Shown in pieces: positions 34,801 to 44,235 of a stretch of 64,000 nucleotides of DNA (position 1 is the first letter of the stretch; every line of letters starts with the position of its first letter). The DNA comes from JBKCUI01 sp052161625 (GTDB lineage Bacteria; Planctomycetota; Planctomycetia; Pirellulales; Pirellulaceae). The translations under genes were made by a program, and so were the position numbers. The stretch lies in assembly GCA_052161625.1 (NCBI GenBank), contig CP197412.1; one strand, written 5' to 3'. Under the pieces are notes generated by a model, which searched no databases, was not told the origin of the DNA, and worked only from the letters and a program-made list of their open reading frames with translations.

Positions 34801-37800
34801 TTTGTTCCGCGCCGAAAAGTGGCGACTGGAGCCAGGGGAGACATTCCGAGCGGTTTGGGGTACGGGCTACGAGAGTGGTCAAGCCTATGTGGAAGTCCTG
34901 CAAGGTGCCGAAGTCTTGCAACGATTCTGGACCAAGTCAGGGACGACGCAGATCCGGATCGAGCAAGCGATTTCCGAAGGAATGCGAGGCGGTTTGCAGG
35001 TCCGCGTGATGTTCGTCCGCGAAAACAGATGCTATCTAGAATCACGGACCATCGATGTTCCTTGGACCAATAAAGATCTCAAGCTGCGTTGGGAGCGGTT
35101 GGTTTCCAAACTGGAGCCGGGCAAGAAAGAGAAGTTCAAGTTGATCGTGGAGGGCCCCAAGGCATCGAAAGCGATCAGCGAATTGGTTGCGGCCATGTAT
35201 GATGCGTCGCTCGATGCGTATTACCCCCATCAGTGGACGCAGAAGTTCAACGTCTTCCGTCAGAATTACACGTGGACGAACTGGGTGTTCCAGAACAATC
35301 CTGAGGGTTTGATGCCAGTTCGAGGCATGTTTGCCAACCGCATGCAATCGGTCGTTGCGACCTATCGCGAGTTCCCTTCGGATCTCCTTCTGGTCGGACG
35401 AGGGCCGGGCGGCCCCATGTACCGTGGCAGGGGGATGGGAGGCTATGGTGGCGAGCCGGAAATGCGTTTTGGCGCTCCTGCCCCCGCGACAGCCGACTTT
35501 GCATTGGCTGAAGCAGAGGGTGCGGCAATGGGTGGCGCGATGGCGAAGAGTTCGCTCGCTTTAGGTGCAGAGGGTGGTTACGGAGGTGCAGTACCTCCCA
35601 ATCAGACGGCGGGTCCGCAAATCGATTTGGAAGGTGTTTCACCTCGAAAGAATCTTGCTGAGACCGCGTTCTTCCTTCCGCATGTGACGGCGAATGCCGA
35701 TGGCGGATACGAGCTGGAATTCACCGTTCCTGAGGCGCTCACATCGTGGCGTATCATGGCTTTTTCCCATGACCGCGAACTGAAAAGCGGGTACTTGGAA
35801 TCGAAAGTGGTCACGACCAAGGACTTGATGGTCGAACCGAATCCGCCACGATTCTTGCGTGAGGGTGACATTATCGAGTTCAGTGTCAAAGTATCGAATA
35901 CGACCGCAGAAGATCTGTCTGGAAAGGTTGCATTGAAACTGTCCAGCGCGATGCAAGACGAGTCGGTCGACGCTGCATTCGGAAATGGGGAGAATGAAAA
36001 AACATTCACGCTGAAAGCCAATGAATCGAAGAGTTTCGCGTGGCGACTACAGGTTCCTGACGAATCGTTCCCGATTATCTATCGCGCTATTGGTAGTACG
36101 GGAGTGACGTCTGATGGGGAGGAAGGAATGCTGCCCGTGCTCTCGAAACGTATCTTGGTGACCGAGTCGTTACCTTTGCCAATTCGCGGCAAAACGACGA
36201 AGGAATTCGAGCTCAAGAAGCTTTTGGATTCGGCCGGATCAGACACGATCAAACATCAATCGGTCACGGTTCAGATGGTTTCCCAGCCGTCTTGGTACGC
36301 CGTACTCGCGCTTCCGTACTTGATGGAATACCCTCATCAATGCAGCGAGCAAACGTTCAATCGACTGTACGCGAACACTTTGGCAAATCACATTGCGATG
36401 AGCGATCCGAAGATTCGGCGGGTGCTCGATGTTTGGAAGAATCTGCAACCCGACGCGCTCCGATCGCCGTTGGAAAAGAACGAGGACTTAAAGTCGGTAC
36501 TCATTCAGGAAACGCCTTGGTTGCGCGACGCTCAAAAAGAAACGGAGGCCAGGCGGAACGTTGGGCTCCTTTTCGACGAAACGCGATTAGCCAGTGAGAA
36601 TGCGCGGGCGATGAAGCAACTCATCGAGATGCAAAACGAGAATGGAATGTGGCCTTGGTTCCCCGGTGGGCCGGACAACGAATACCTATCGCTTTACATC
36701 GTTACCGGTTTCGGAAGGCTGAAGCACTTGGGGACCGCTGCGGACATTGGACCTGCGGTGCGAGCCCTGCACAGCTTGGACAGCTGGATGAAGAAGAAGC
36801 ACGATTGGATCTTGACCCATTCCACCGATCCATCGAAAGATCACTTGTCATCGACAGTTTGCCTCTACCTTTACGGACGAAGCTTCTTCATGAACGAGCT
36901 ACCGGTCGCAGAAGAGAATCAGAAGGCATTCCAGTATTGGCAGGAGCAGGCTCGTAAGTATTGGCTGGCTCAAGCTCGACAATCGCAAGGTCACATCGCT
37001 ATCGGATTGCATCGCTTAGGGGATCGCGAGACACCCATGGCGATTCTGAAGAGCATCACCGAGTTCTCTACCCAGAATGAAGAGATGGGCATGTTCTGGC
37101 GAGACCAGGAACAATCCTGGTGGTGGTATCGAGCACCGATCGAAACCCAAGCGTTGATGATCGAAGCGTTTGATGAAGTTGCGAAAGACGCCAAGTCGGT
37201 GGAAGAGTGCAAAGTCTGGTTGCTTAAACAAAAGCAAACACAGAATTGGAAGACAACCAAGTCAACGGCCGATGCCATCTATGCTTTGCTACTTCGCGGT
37301 ACAAATCTTCTTGCATCGGATGCCCTCGTCGAAGTCGAAGTTGGGGGCGAAAAGATCGAACCACAGAACGTTGAGGCTGGAACAGGCTTTTATGAAGAGA
37401 AGTTCGTCCGCCGTGAAGTCAAACCGGAGTACGGCAAGATCAAGGTTACGAAAACCGATGAGGGGGTCAGTTGGGGGAGCGTCCATTGGCAATACCTGGA
37501 AGACATCAACAAAGTGACTCCGTGGGAGGGGACTCCTCTCAAACTCGAGAAGCAGCTTTACAAGAAAGTGCTGACGAAAGAGGGACCACAGCTGGTGTTA
37601 GTCGACGGCCCGGTTGAAATCGGAGACGAATTGGTATGCCGGATCGTGCTTCGAGTCGATCGCGATATGGAATACGTCCACCTGAAGGACCATCGCGGCA
37701 GCGGAACCGAACCGGTGAACGTGCTGAGCCAGTACAAATACCAAGATGGCTTGGGGTACTACGAAAGCACCCGCGACACCGCATCTCACTTCTTCATCGA

Positions 37801-37957
37801 CTACTTGAGCAAGGGGACTTATGTTTTCGAATACTCGCTGCGGGTTCAACACGCAGGGAAATACCCAAGCGGCCTAGCCAGCATCGAGTGCATGTACGCT
37901 CCCGAGTTCAACAGCCATTCGGGAAGCGTCATGATCGAAGTTCGAAGCAAGAATTGA
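31841..37957 (+). CDS. Alpha-2-macroglobulin family protein
   Basis: 2038 residues from the ATG at 31841, which follows GGAG and starts a signal peptide (cleavage near VLAYQS). After a helical N-terminal region come macroglobulin-type beta domains (TDRSLFRPGQTVQFKG is the typical MG2 block). A Gly/Met/Ala-rich low-complexity stretch follows at about residues 1185-1260. Next is the conserved AETAFFLPHVTANADGGYEL...PEALTSWRIMAFSHD region, and the thioester domain with Cys1501-Ser-Glu-Gln1504 (YPHQCSEQTFNRLYA). The CxEQ motif is intact, so the protein can probably trap proteases covalently. No penicillin-binding protein 1C gene, a frequent neighbour, is seen. It is longer than the usual 1500-1700 residues. 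Confidence 0.93.
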   Translation: MKVWKSLRTLSVASFCALACAATVFCLSTVWITSVLAYQSPQSPKPPESEGWIKVEDAMKKGLPKTAIEQLGPIIDAALENKRYAEAVKGIAKRIVLETQVEGRLPEEGIRRMDAQIENGPAEIRPILQTLQAHYYWTYFQQNRWRFAQRSSSSSAPGPDFTTWDLKRLFEEIEKHYSAALAAQEQLQAIPIATYNDLLPPGTLPDRYRPTLFDFVAFEALEFYNAGEQAGAKAQDALELEADSALFGSADDFLAWKPVTTDEKSTKLQAIRLYQKLLRFHANDDDRSAYLDADLARLQFGYSHAVGDEKWDRYLAALKRFANAHALHELSAEARHRWARLLMEKSQFVEARSVAQEGVSAHPESAGGKHCANLIAQIEAKSIQITTERVWSDPPSAIRVQYKNMTRVHFRLYAADWKGRVRETKRSPVFLQPPEVESLLRGSPVRSWNVDLPATEDFKPASLDVDAPTDLPSDFYYLVASPHESFGETNNVVSVASLWVTNLGMVLNQAWNSDKLEGFVVDNRTGLPVAGATVTAMVQDNRNRGNLTEQTIVTNDDGRFAFSLREKSFFLIAQKGNQQLAVRDNLYVGTTQPEPEPRIQCVLFTDRSLFRPGQTVQFKGVCMLADPRTNRYNVVPNHTATVSFRDMNGNEIGKQSVRSNDFGSFSGLFQIPRDRGTGMMSLQVEGLVGTTIQVEEYKRPKFLVELATPDTSPKLNEPVVVPGNAKSYTGVSIQNAKVSYRVTRAVRWPIWFSSYYPWRIPPQSGEQQEIAHGTTTTDADGKFQITFVAKPDRSVAEQTNPIFRYEVVADITDSTGETRTDTLSVSVGYVAMEVGIAVDEWLTTQKPVSFVIKTTSLDGKAVPAAGKLKVFRLIDPQSVMRPDVLGGGAPVPRRRAIQRRGVPIADQQMDAPKDMSNIANWEQGELVSEKGFEWSDDSHAPIELPLGIGSYRAIVETKDRFGKPVEALAHLQVIDPAAKSLGLKIPHLFRAEKWRLEPGETFRAVWGTGYESGQAYVEVLQGAEVLQRFWTKSGTTQIRIEQAISEGMRGGLQVRVMFVRENRCYLESRTIDVPWTNKDLKLRWERLVSKLEPGKKEKFKLIVEGPKASKAISELVAAMYDASLDAYYPHQWTQKFNVFRQNYTWTNWVFQNNPEGLMPVRGMFANRMQSVVATYREFPSDLLLVGRGPGGPMYRGRGMGGYGGEPEMRFGAPAPATADFALAEAEGAAMGGAMAKSSLALGAEGGYGGAVPPNQTAGPQIDLEGVSPRKNLAETAFFLPHVTANADGGYELEFTVPEALTSWRIMAFSHDRELKSGYLESKVVTTKDLMVEPNPPRFLREGDIIEFSVKVSNTTAEDLSGKVALKLSSAMQDESVDAAFGNGENEKTFTLKANESKSFAWRLQVPDESFPIIYRAIGSTGVTSDGEEGMLPVLSKRILVTESLPLPIRGKTTKEFELKKLLDSAGSDTIKHQSVTVQMVSQPSWYAVLALPYLMEYPHQCSEQTFNRLYANTLANHIAMSDPKIRRVLDVWKNLQPDALRSPLEKNEDLKSVLIQETPWLRDAQKETEARRNVGLLFDETRLASENARAMKQLIEMQNENGMWPWFPGGPDNEYLSLYIVTGFGRLKHLGTAADIGPAVRALHSLDSWMKKKHDWILTHSTDPSKDHLSSTVCLYLYGRSFFMNELPVAEENQKAFQYWQEQARKYWLAQARQSQGHIAIGLHRLGDRETPMAILKSITEFSTQNEEMGMFWRDQEQSWWWYRAPIETQALMIEAFDEVAKDAKSVEECKVWLLKQKQTQNWKTTKSTADAIYALLLRGTNLLASDALVEVEVGGEKIEPQNVEAGTGFYEEKFVRREVKPEYGKIKVTKTDEGVSWGSVHWQYLEDINKVTPWEGTPLKLEKQLYKKVLTKEGPQLVLVDGPVEIGDELVCRIVLRVDRDMEYVHLKDHRGSGTEPVNVLSQYKYQDGLGYYESTRDTASHFFIDYLSKGTYVFEYSLRVQHAGKYPSGLASIECMYAPEFNSHSGSVMIEVRSKN

Positions 37958-37988
37958 GAAGTTTGAAGTGGGAAGTTTGAATTAAGAA
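37954..37988 (+). repeat. Heptamer-type array, 5 units
   Basis: TTGAGAA, GTTTGAA, GTGGGAA, GTTTGAA, TTAAGAA: period 7, overlapping the stop codon of the alpha-2-macroglobulin gene. Its sub-consensus differs from the NNKRAGG arrays in the RHS region, so relationship is tentative. Confidence 0.6.
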
Positions 37989-37991
37989 TCG

Positions 37992-38013
37992 ACCGGACGC
38001 AGGGGCGTCCGGT
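37992..38013. terminator. Hairpin between convergent genes
   Basis: A perfect 9-bp stem (ACCGGACGC / GCGTCCGGT) with a 4-base loop between the ends of the alpha-2-macroglobulin and ileS genes. No T-run follows closely, so terminator activity is likely but not certain. Confidence 0.5.
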
Positions 38014-38042
38014 GGATGAGACGGCCGAGCCTCGAGCGTTTT

Positions 38043-41000
38043 TTACGCGGAGGCAAAGAGTCCTAACTGAAGCTCGACGTCGGCCAGTTCGACCGTGTCC
38101 AACGCAATCCCATCGGGAGCGTTTTCAAACTGAATGGTAGTGCAGAGGGTTTCCGATCGAATGAACTCTTCGTTCTCTCGAACGGCTTCCGTGATGGTTG
38201 GAGTGCTGCCGACGATCCAAATAGAGATGCGATCGGTGAAGTTGCAGTCACGCTTCTTGCGAAGGTCTTGAATGAGACGGACAGCGTCTTTCGCAATACC
38301 TCGTCGGATCAGTGCATCGGTTAGCTCGGTGTTGAGCGCCACGACGGCAAATTTGCCTTGTGCTGCAGCCCAACCTGCTTTCGCCTGCATCCGTACTTGA
38401 ATCTCTTCACCATCGAGTTCGAGGGTGCGATTATCAAGTACGATCGTGATCTTTCCTTTGCTGGTCAGTTCGTCAAGCAAGGTCGCGCCGGAGGCATTCC
38501 CGAGGGCTTGCTTTAGCTTTGGCAAAAGCGGTCCAACTTTGGGACCCAGTTTTCGGAAATTGGGTTGGACTTGATATTCCACAAACGGGCTTGCACCGCT
38601 GGCGTAATGAATCTCGTCGACATTGAGTTCTTCGCGAACGATATCGTCGTGCATTTTCAGCCAGTCGATTTGAGAATCCTCTGCAAGAGAAACTTCGACC
38701 CGTTGCAATGGCTGTCGAACCTTGAGCTTCGAATCCATCCGTGCTGAACGCCCGAGGGATGCGATCTCGCGTAACAAACTCATCCGCTGATTCAAAACCG
38801 CATCTGGTTCGACGAAGTCACCGGTGGGGTAGTCGCACAAGTGAACGCTTTCTCGAACCTGTTTGAGATCTCCCTTTAGATGTTGCCACAAGGTTTCGGC
38901 GAGGAAGGGAGTGAACGGAGCAATCAGCTTGGTGATCACCACAAACGATTCGTAAAGTGTCCAGTAGGCATCGAGCTTCTCTGCGGATTGCTTGTCAGGA
39001 GCCCAATAACGGGATCGGCTTCGGCGGATAAACCAATTGCTCATCGCATCGACGAGTGCGTGGAGGGACTGGCATGCACCGTAGCTATCGTACCGATCCA
39101 TTCGCTCTGCAACATCTCGGCAGGTTGATGCCAATTCGCTCATCATCCAGCGATCCAGTTCGCTTCGCTCTGATATCGGGCGATAGGTTTCGGCTTGAGC
39201 AAGCTCCGAGCTGGTGAGCTGATCGAGCGAGCCGGTGATTTCGGATGGACCTGCAAACCCATCAATCTCTGCATAGATGGAGAAGAAGCTGAACGAATTC
39301 CAGAGCCGCAGGATGAACTCCGAAATGCTATCTCGGATCGCGCGTTCGCTATAAAGGATCGAGTTCCAAGGGGCTTGGTTTGCGAAGAGGTACCAGCGGA
39401 GCGCGTCGGCACCGTACTTATCAAAGATCTCTTGGGGGCTTCGGTAATTCCGAAGCTGCTTCGACATCTTTCCGGTCTTTACTGAATAGTCGGATCCGCA
39501 AGCAGCCTTGGCCTCTTCTTCGGTCAGGAATCGCTGCTTGCCATCTTTGCTTTCGTACCACTCCGCCAACATCAGCCCGAGAACAATGCAGTTCTTAAAG
39601 GGATGTGGGTAGGATCGAGGCTCGCAGCCTGTCTGCTGGACCTGGTTTGCCGCTCCCTCTGCCGTCTCTTTGTCCGATCGTCCAAAGAGCATGGTGCTGA
39701 TGGCAAGCTGGCTATAGAACCATCCTCGGGTTTGGTCGATCGCCTCGCTGATAAAATCGGCAGGGAATTGCGAAGCAAAGGTTTCTTTATTTTGATGAGG
39801 GTAGCCCCACTGAGCGAACGGCATCGCGCCGCTGTCATACCAACAGTCGATCACTTCCGTGACTCGCCGCATACGGGCACCAGGCTCGAACGGAGAATCG
39901 TAGGTAATCGCGTCGATGTAAGGTTTGTGCACTTTGAGGTCTTCGACCAAGTTGGGGTTGGCCTTCTTCGCTTCCGCCCAAACTTCCGTTCCCGTTACAC
40001 CGGGCTTTTGAAGCAATTCCTCATAGCTTCCAATCGCCTCCATGCGCCCTGTGCGATCGCAAACCCAGATCGGGAGGGGAGTGCCCCAATAGCGTTCTCG
40101 TGAGAGAGCCCAGTCGACGTTGGATTCGAGAAAATTGCCGAATCGACCTGGGCCGATATGCTCAGGCAACCAGCCGATTTGACGGTTGTTCTCCAGCATC
40201 GCGTTGCGATACTGCGTGGTGCGAATGAACCAGCTCTCTCGAGGGTATTGGATCAGCGGATCTTCAGCGGCTCGCCAACAAAATGGATAGTCGTGCAAAT
40301 ACTGTTCTTGATGCCAGAGCTTGCCCGCCTCCTTGAGCGTTCGCTGCAACGGCTTGTCCGCATCCTTGACCCACACTCCTTGGTGGTCAGGGAAATCGCT
40401 CGTGAACTTGCCGTCCGGACCTACTGCGCAAAGAAGGGGAGGCGTGTGGGGTTCAGTGAATCGGGCCCGTTCGTTTGCCAAGACCTCGTAGTCGACTTCG
40501 CCGAATGCAGGGGCAAGGTGGACAAGGCCTGTACCGGAATCGATGGTCACAAAATCAGCCGCCACGATGCGCCAGCAAGGCCGCTGCAATCCTCCCGCCT
40601 TGAGTGAACACTCCGTTGCACCTAAGTCTTTCGAGTAGCAATCGAATGGTGGCTTGTAGTGCAATCCCACCAGCTCGGAGCCCTTGACCGTTTTGGCAAC
40701 GGCAAGCTTCCGTTTCGTTTTTTCAGCAAGTGAATCAACGAGCGCTGCGGCTAGGATGACGGTCTCGCTGGATTCTTCGTCCGTGCAATAGGCGTACTCT
40801 AGATCCGGGTGAACCGCCGCGAATTGATTGCTGGGGAGCGTCCAAGGGGTAGTTGTCCAAACGACCAGGGATGTGTTCGGGGTGCCTTCCAGAGGAAAGC
40901 GAACATAGACGCTCGGGTCGGCGACTTGGCGGTAGCCTTGCCCGACTTCTCCGGCGCTCAATGCGGTTCCACCTTGTGCCCACCACCAAACAATCTTGTG

Positions 41001-41525
41001 CCCGCGATAGAGAAGGCCGCGATCGAACAACGTTTTGAGGGACCACCAGACGCTTTCGATAAAAGTCTGATGGTAGGTCACGTAGGCTTGGGACAGATCG
41101 ATCCAGAAGCCGAGTCGCTCGGTGACCCGTTCCCACTCCTGCATGTACTTCCAGACGCTTTGCTGGCACTTTTGGATGAAGCCCTCGATGCCGAATTCTT
41201 CGATCTCATCCTTCCCGTGGATGCCGAGCTCTTTGCAGACTTCGACCTCGACGGGGAGTCCGTGGGTGTCCCAGCCCGCTTTGCGATCGCAACGGTAACC
41301 TCGCATCGTTCGGTAGCGAGGAAAAAGATCCTTGATGGCGCGGGTTAAGCAATGCCCAGGGTGAGGAAGCCCATTTGCAGTCGGCGGCCCTTCGAAAAAG
41401 ACGAAGGGCGTGCCGTCCTTGCGGAGTTCCAGGCTTTTTTCATAGGTGCGATGGGACTTCCAAAAAGCGAGGATGTCCTCTTCTAGTTGCGGAAACTTCG
41501 TGTCCTGTTTAACAGCTCGGAACAT
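38043..41525 (-). CDS. ileS: Isoleucyl-tRNA synthetase (type 2-like)
   Basis: 1160 residues. The HIGH motif appears as PHPGH (residues 54-58, NGLPHPGHCLTRAIKD), as in the longer eukaryote-like IleRS2 group. The KMSKS motif is KMSKQ at about residue 684 (TGKMSKQLRNYRSPQEIF). Editing domain and a long C-terminal anticodon region are present, with DWALSRERYWGTPLP typical of IleRS. IleRS2 enzymes are often insensitive to mupirocin; that is family knowledge. The gene starts 2 bases after an acidic-protein gene and is read with it. Confidence 0.95.
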   Translation of the reverse strand: MFRAVKQDTKFPQLEEDILAFWKSHRTYEKSLELRKDGTPFVFFEGPPTANGLPHPGHCLTRAIKDLFPRYRTMRGYRCDRKAGWDTHGLPVEVEVCKELGIHGKDEIEEFGIEGFIQKCQQSVWKYMQEWERVTERLGFWIDLSQAYVTYHQTFIESVWWSLKTLFDRGLLYRGHKIVWWWAQGGTALSAGEVGQGYRQVADPSVYVRFPLEGTPNTSLVVWTTTPWTLPSNQFAAVHPDLEYAYCTDEESSETVILAAALVDSLAEKTKRKLAVAKTVKGSELVGLHYKPPFDCYSKDLGATECSLKAGGLQRPCWRIVAADFVTIDSGTGLVHLAPAFGEVDYEVLANERARFTEPHTPPLLCAVGPDGKFTSDFPDHQGVWVKDADKPLQRTLKEAGKLWHQEQYLHDYPFCWRAAEDPLIQYPRESWFIRTTQYRNAMLENNRQIGWLPEHIGPGRFGNFLESNVDWALSRERYWGTPLPIWVCDRTGRMEAIGSYEELLQKPGVTGTEVWAEAKKANPNLVEDLKVHKPYIDAITYDSPFEPGARMRRVTEVIDCWYDSGAMPFAQWGYPHQNKETFASQFPADFISEAIDQTRGWFYSQLAISTMLFGRSDKETAEGAANQVQQTGCEPRSYPHPFKNCIVLGLMLAEWYESKDGKQRFLTEEEAKAACGSDYSVKTGKMSKQLRNYRSPQEIFDKYGADALRWYLFANQAPWNSILYSERAIRDSISEFILRLWNSFSFFSIYAEIDGFAGPSEITGSLDQLTSSELAQAETYRPISERSELDRWMMSELASTCRDVAERMDRYDSYGACQSLHALVDAMSNWFIRRSRSRYWAPDKQSAEKLDAYWTLYESFVVITKLIAPFTPFLAETLWQHLKGDLKQVRESVHLCDYPTGDFVEPDAVLNQRMSLLREIASLGRSARMDSKLKVRQPLQRVEVSLAEDSQIDWLKMHDDIVREELNVDEIHYASGASPFVEYQVQPNFRKLGPKVGPLLPKLKQALGNASGATLLDELTSKGKITIVLDNRTLELDGEEIQVRMQAKAGWAAAQGKFAVVALNTELTDALIRRGIAKDAVRLIQDLRKKRDCNFTDRISIWIVGSTPTITEAVRENEEFIRSETLCTTIQFENAPDGIALDTVELADVELQLGLFASA

Positions 41526-41527
41526 GA

Positions 41528-42052
41528 TTACTCGTCCGCGTCCTCGTTGGGCGTTTCGGCCCCATCCTCTTCGAGTAGTTCTGGATCCACTTCCTCTGGG
41601 ACCTCTTCGAAGGCGAAACCATCGTCCTTAGGTTCGATTTCGTATTCGTCCTCCAGCTCCTCTTCGAAATCGTCGTCGAAGTCATCGTCGAAATCCTCTT
41701 CGTCGAAGTCCTCAAAGGGATCGGACTCGTCATCTTCCTCCGAAGCATCCTCGTCCGGGATCTCTTCGTCCACTTCGTCGTCGTCGTCTCCCCACGAACT
41801 CACTACCGGGCGAACCACTGGGGCCTCGGTTTGGAGAGCGAGCTCGAACCAATCCGGCTCATCCGATGCCGGAGTTAGCGAAGACCCACCGGCAGAGAAC
41901 TTCCGCTTGGATGCGTCGGACTGCGGCGCCAGCGGGCAGCGGATGACGAGCAATTCCTCGTCTGTTGGGGCCAGGGACGCACATCCTGAAAGGGTCTCGA
42001 CCGAATCCATCTCGATCAATTCCGCTTCCGTGGTTTCCAAGAGCAAATTCAA
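41528..42052 (-). CDS. Highly acidic protein upstream of ileS
   Basis: 174 residues. The first half is ordinary; the second half (residues about 88-174) is mostly Asp and Glu, with DDDFDDDFEEELEDEYE as a typical piece. The start is TTG; no ATG is available before the stop at about 42100. The strict Asp/Glu pattern with Phe spacing is seen in disordered, binding-type tails. The gene ends 2 bases before ileS, so the two share a transcript. It could be a chaperone-like or nucleic-acid-mimic protein; this is speculative. The acidity is encoded by GA-rich sequence, which might also be maintained by repeat expansion. Confidence 0.6.
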   Translation of the reverse strand: MNLLLETTEAELIEMDSVETLSGCASLAPTDEELLVIRCPLAPQSDASKRKFSAGGSSLTPASDEPDWFELALQTEAPVVRPVVSSWGDDDDEVDEEIPDEDASEEDDESDPFEDFDEEDFDDDFDDDFEEELEDEYEIEPKDDGFAFEEVPEEVDPELLEEDGAETPNEDADE

Positions 42053-42584
42053 GATCGTGACCGCCGCAAATCGAGGAATGGGACCGTGAAAAACGCATTA
42101 GAGTGTTCGTATCCCAGCAGAATGTCAACTGCTGTTCCACCGGTTGTTTCCGCCAAGTCCCGGTTGTGGTAGCATAAGCGAAGTCGGCATAAAAAACCGA
42201 TGCCAAACTGCAAGAGATTCCAGTAACCGGGCGCCGGAGCTGGCAGGGTGAGACTTCCCTAACGGGGCTCCAATTGCCATTCTCGGTCTCGTAGAGTCGT
42301 TTGCAGGGTTTTCACGTACCATTATTCCTCCTTGTCCACTCTCCTCTTCCGCCCTCGGTGCTGATCGCGTCCCCCGACGCCGATGGCGTTCCCTGTCCCA
42401 ATATAAAGTCGCACTTCCCCTCCAGTCTTCCGGCAAAGGAGGGGTGACGCCGCGAATCGGGCCACGGGACGGAGTCTGATCGCCAGGAGGAACGGCCATT
42501 CGCTTGTTCCCAATTGCGTTTGGCCCCTTTGAATCAATTCCCAATCGGCGCAGGAAGCCCGCCGCGAACCATAGAAAGCAAATT
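42053..42584. other. Divergent intergenic region before rny
   Basis: About 530 bases without a supported gene. It lies between the divergent acidic-protein/ileS unit and rny and should carry both promoters. Frames on both strands are short and overlap, with no recognisable product. Confidence 0.45.
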
Positions 42585-44198
42585 GTGTTGAAACTAACCG
42601 CAACCCTGGATCGGCTGCAGTTTTTCATCTTGGCCGCAGATTCATCCAGCAGTACCGCTGTCACTGCCATTGTGTTCCTCGTCGGAGTCGCACTCGGGGT
42701 GGGCGCCCTGTACCTCCTTAACTACCTGCAAGGCCGGGATGCAAAGTCGCAGTCCAAACGACTGCTAGACCAAACCAAACTCGATTGCGAGAACTTGGTG
42801 AAGACAGCCGAACTGGAAAAGAAAGAAAAGCTGCTCCAGCTTCAGAGCAAATTCGACAGCGAAAACCAGAAACAAAAGGACGAACTCCGCAAACGAGAAT
42901 CGGATCTGGATCGAAAAGAAGCTTCGATCAAGCAGTCTTCGGACGATCTCCGCAAACAGGAAAAATTCGTTGAAAACAACCAACGGAAACTTGCTGAACG
43001 GATGGAGGATGTGAATCGGAAATCGGATCAATACAACAAGTTGATCCAGCAGGCACAATCCGACCTCCAACGCATGACGGGAATGTCGATCGACGAAGCG
43101 AAGAAACAGCTTCTTTCCGTTTTGGAACGCGATCTCCAGGGTGAGATGGGGTCCGTGATCCTCAAACACGAAAAACGCGTGAGCGAAGTGGCACAGCAAA
43201 AGGCGCAGGACATCCTCCTCACCGCCATGCAGCGGTACGCCTCGGCACACACCTCGGAAAGCACGACCAGCACCGTCGATATCCCTAACGACGACATGAA
43301 GGGACGCATCATCGGCCGAGAGGGGCGCAACATTCGCGCCTTTGAAAAAGTGTCTGGTTGCGATTTGATCATCGATGACACCCCCGGCGTAGTCATCGTG
43401 AGTGGCTTCGATCCCGTTCGACGCGAAATCGCCCGATCGGCGATGGAAAAGCTTGTTACCGATGGTCGCATCCACCCGACGCGTATCGAGGAAATCGTTG
43501 CAGCAAGCGAAAAGCAAATGGAGGGCTTCATTCGCCGCAAAGGGGAAGAGGCCGCGCAAGAGGTGAACATCCAAGGCCTTCATGATCGCACGATCGACAT
43601 GCTGGGGCGTCTCCATTTCCGAACCAGCTACTCGCAAAACGTTCTACGACATAGCGTGGAAGTCGCGTTCCTATCTGGTTTGATGGCCGAAATGATTGGG
43701 CTGGACCCGCAACTCGCCCGCCGCGCCGGCCTTCTGCACGATATTGGCAAAGCGGCAGACCACGAATTGGAGGGGGGCCACCCCAAGATCGGTGCGGATA
43801 TCCTGAAACGAAACGGTGAAAACGACATCGTCGTACACGCCGCGTTGGGGCACCATGATCAGCTAACTACGGAGTACCCGTATACCCTGCTGGTCGCCAC
43901 CGCCGATGCCTGCAGCGCTTCGCGTCCAGGTGCTCGTCGAGAATCGCTCGAGCGATACATCAAACGAATGGAAGAGCTCGAATCGATCGCGAAGAATTTC
44001 CAAGGAGTCGAGCAAGCGTTCGCCATCCAGGCGGGGCGCGAGCTGCGGGTGATCGTTTCATCGAAAAACACCGATGATTCCATCGCCGCCAAGGTTTGCC
44101 GCGATATCGCCAAAGCATTCGAAGAGCAGCTCACCTACCCGGGTGAAATCAAAGTAACGGTCGTGCGTGAATCGAGGTTCACCGAAGTCGCGCGCTAA
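42585..44198 (+). CDS. rny: Ribonuclease Y
   Basis: 537 residues from GTG at 42585 (GAAAG six bases upstream); a TTG at 42504 would add 27 residues before the membrane anchor. Order: one N-terminal membrane segment (AVTAIVFLVGVALGVGALYLL), a long charged coiled coil (residues about 50-200), a KH domain with GRIIGREGRNIRAFEKVSG, and an HD domain with HSVEVAFLSG, LLHDIGKA and HHDQ. This is the standard RNase Y layout. It is an endonuclease that starts mRNA decay at the membrane. Confidence 0.95.
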   Translation: MLKLTATLDRLQFFILAADSSSSTAVTAIVFLVGVALGVGALYLLNYLQGRDAKSQSKRLLDQTKLDCENLVKTAELEKKEKLLQLQSKFDSENQKQKDELRKRESDLDRKEASIKQSSDDLRKQEKFVENNQRKLAERMEDVNRKSDQYNKLIQQAQSDLQRMTGMSIDEAKKQLLSVLERDLQGEMGSVILKHEKRVSEVAQQKAQDILLTAMQRYASAHTSESTTSTVDIPNDDMKGRIIGREGRNIRAFEKVSGCDLIIDDTPGVVIVSGFDPVRREIARSAMEKLVTDGRIHPTRIEEIVAASEKQMEGFIRRKGEEAAQEVNIQGLHDRTIDMLGRLHFRTSYSQNVLRHSVEVAFLSGLMAEMIGLDPQLARRAGLLHDIGKAADHELEGGHPKIGADILKRNGENDIVVHAALGHHDQLTTEYPYTLLVATADACSASRPGARRESLERYIKRMEELESIAKNFQGVEQAFAIQAGRELRVIVSSKNTDDSIAAKVCRDIAKAFEEQLTYPGEIKVTVVRESRFTEVAR

Positions 44199-44235
44199 AG
44201 CATAGATGAGAAACTGGCGTCGACCATTTCATCAC

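Noticed and set aside
37992..38013. tRNA-like cloverleaf near the GC-rich hairpin
   Set aside because: Only one stem is present; no D, anticodon or T arms. No other tRNA candidate was found on reading.
41487..42089. Serine-rich plus-strand frame of 200 residues
   Set aside because: Antisense of the Asp/Glu-rich protein; the Ser runs come from complementing GAx codons.
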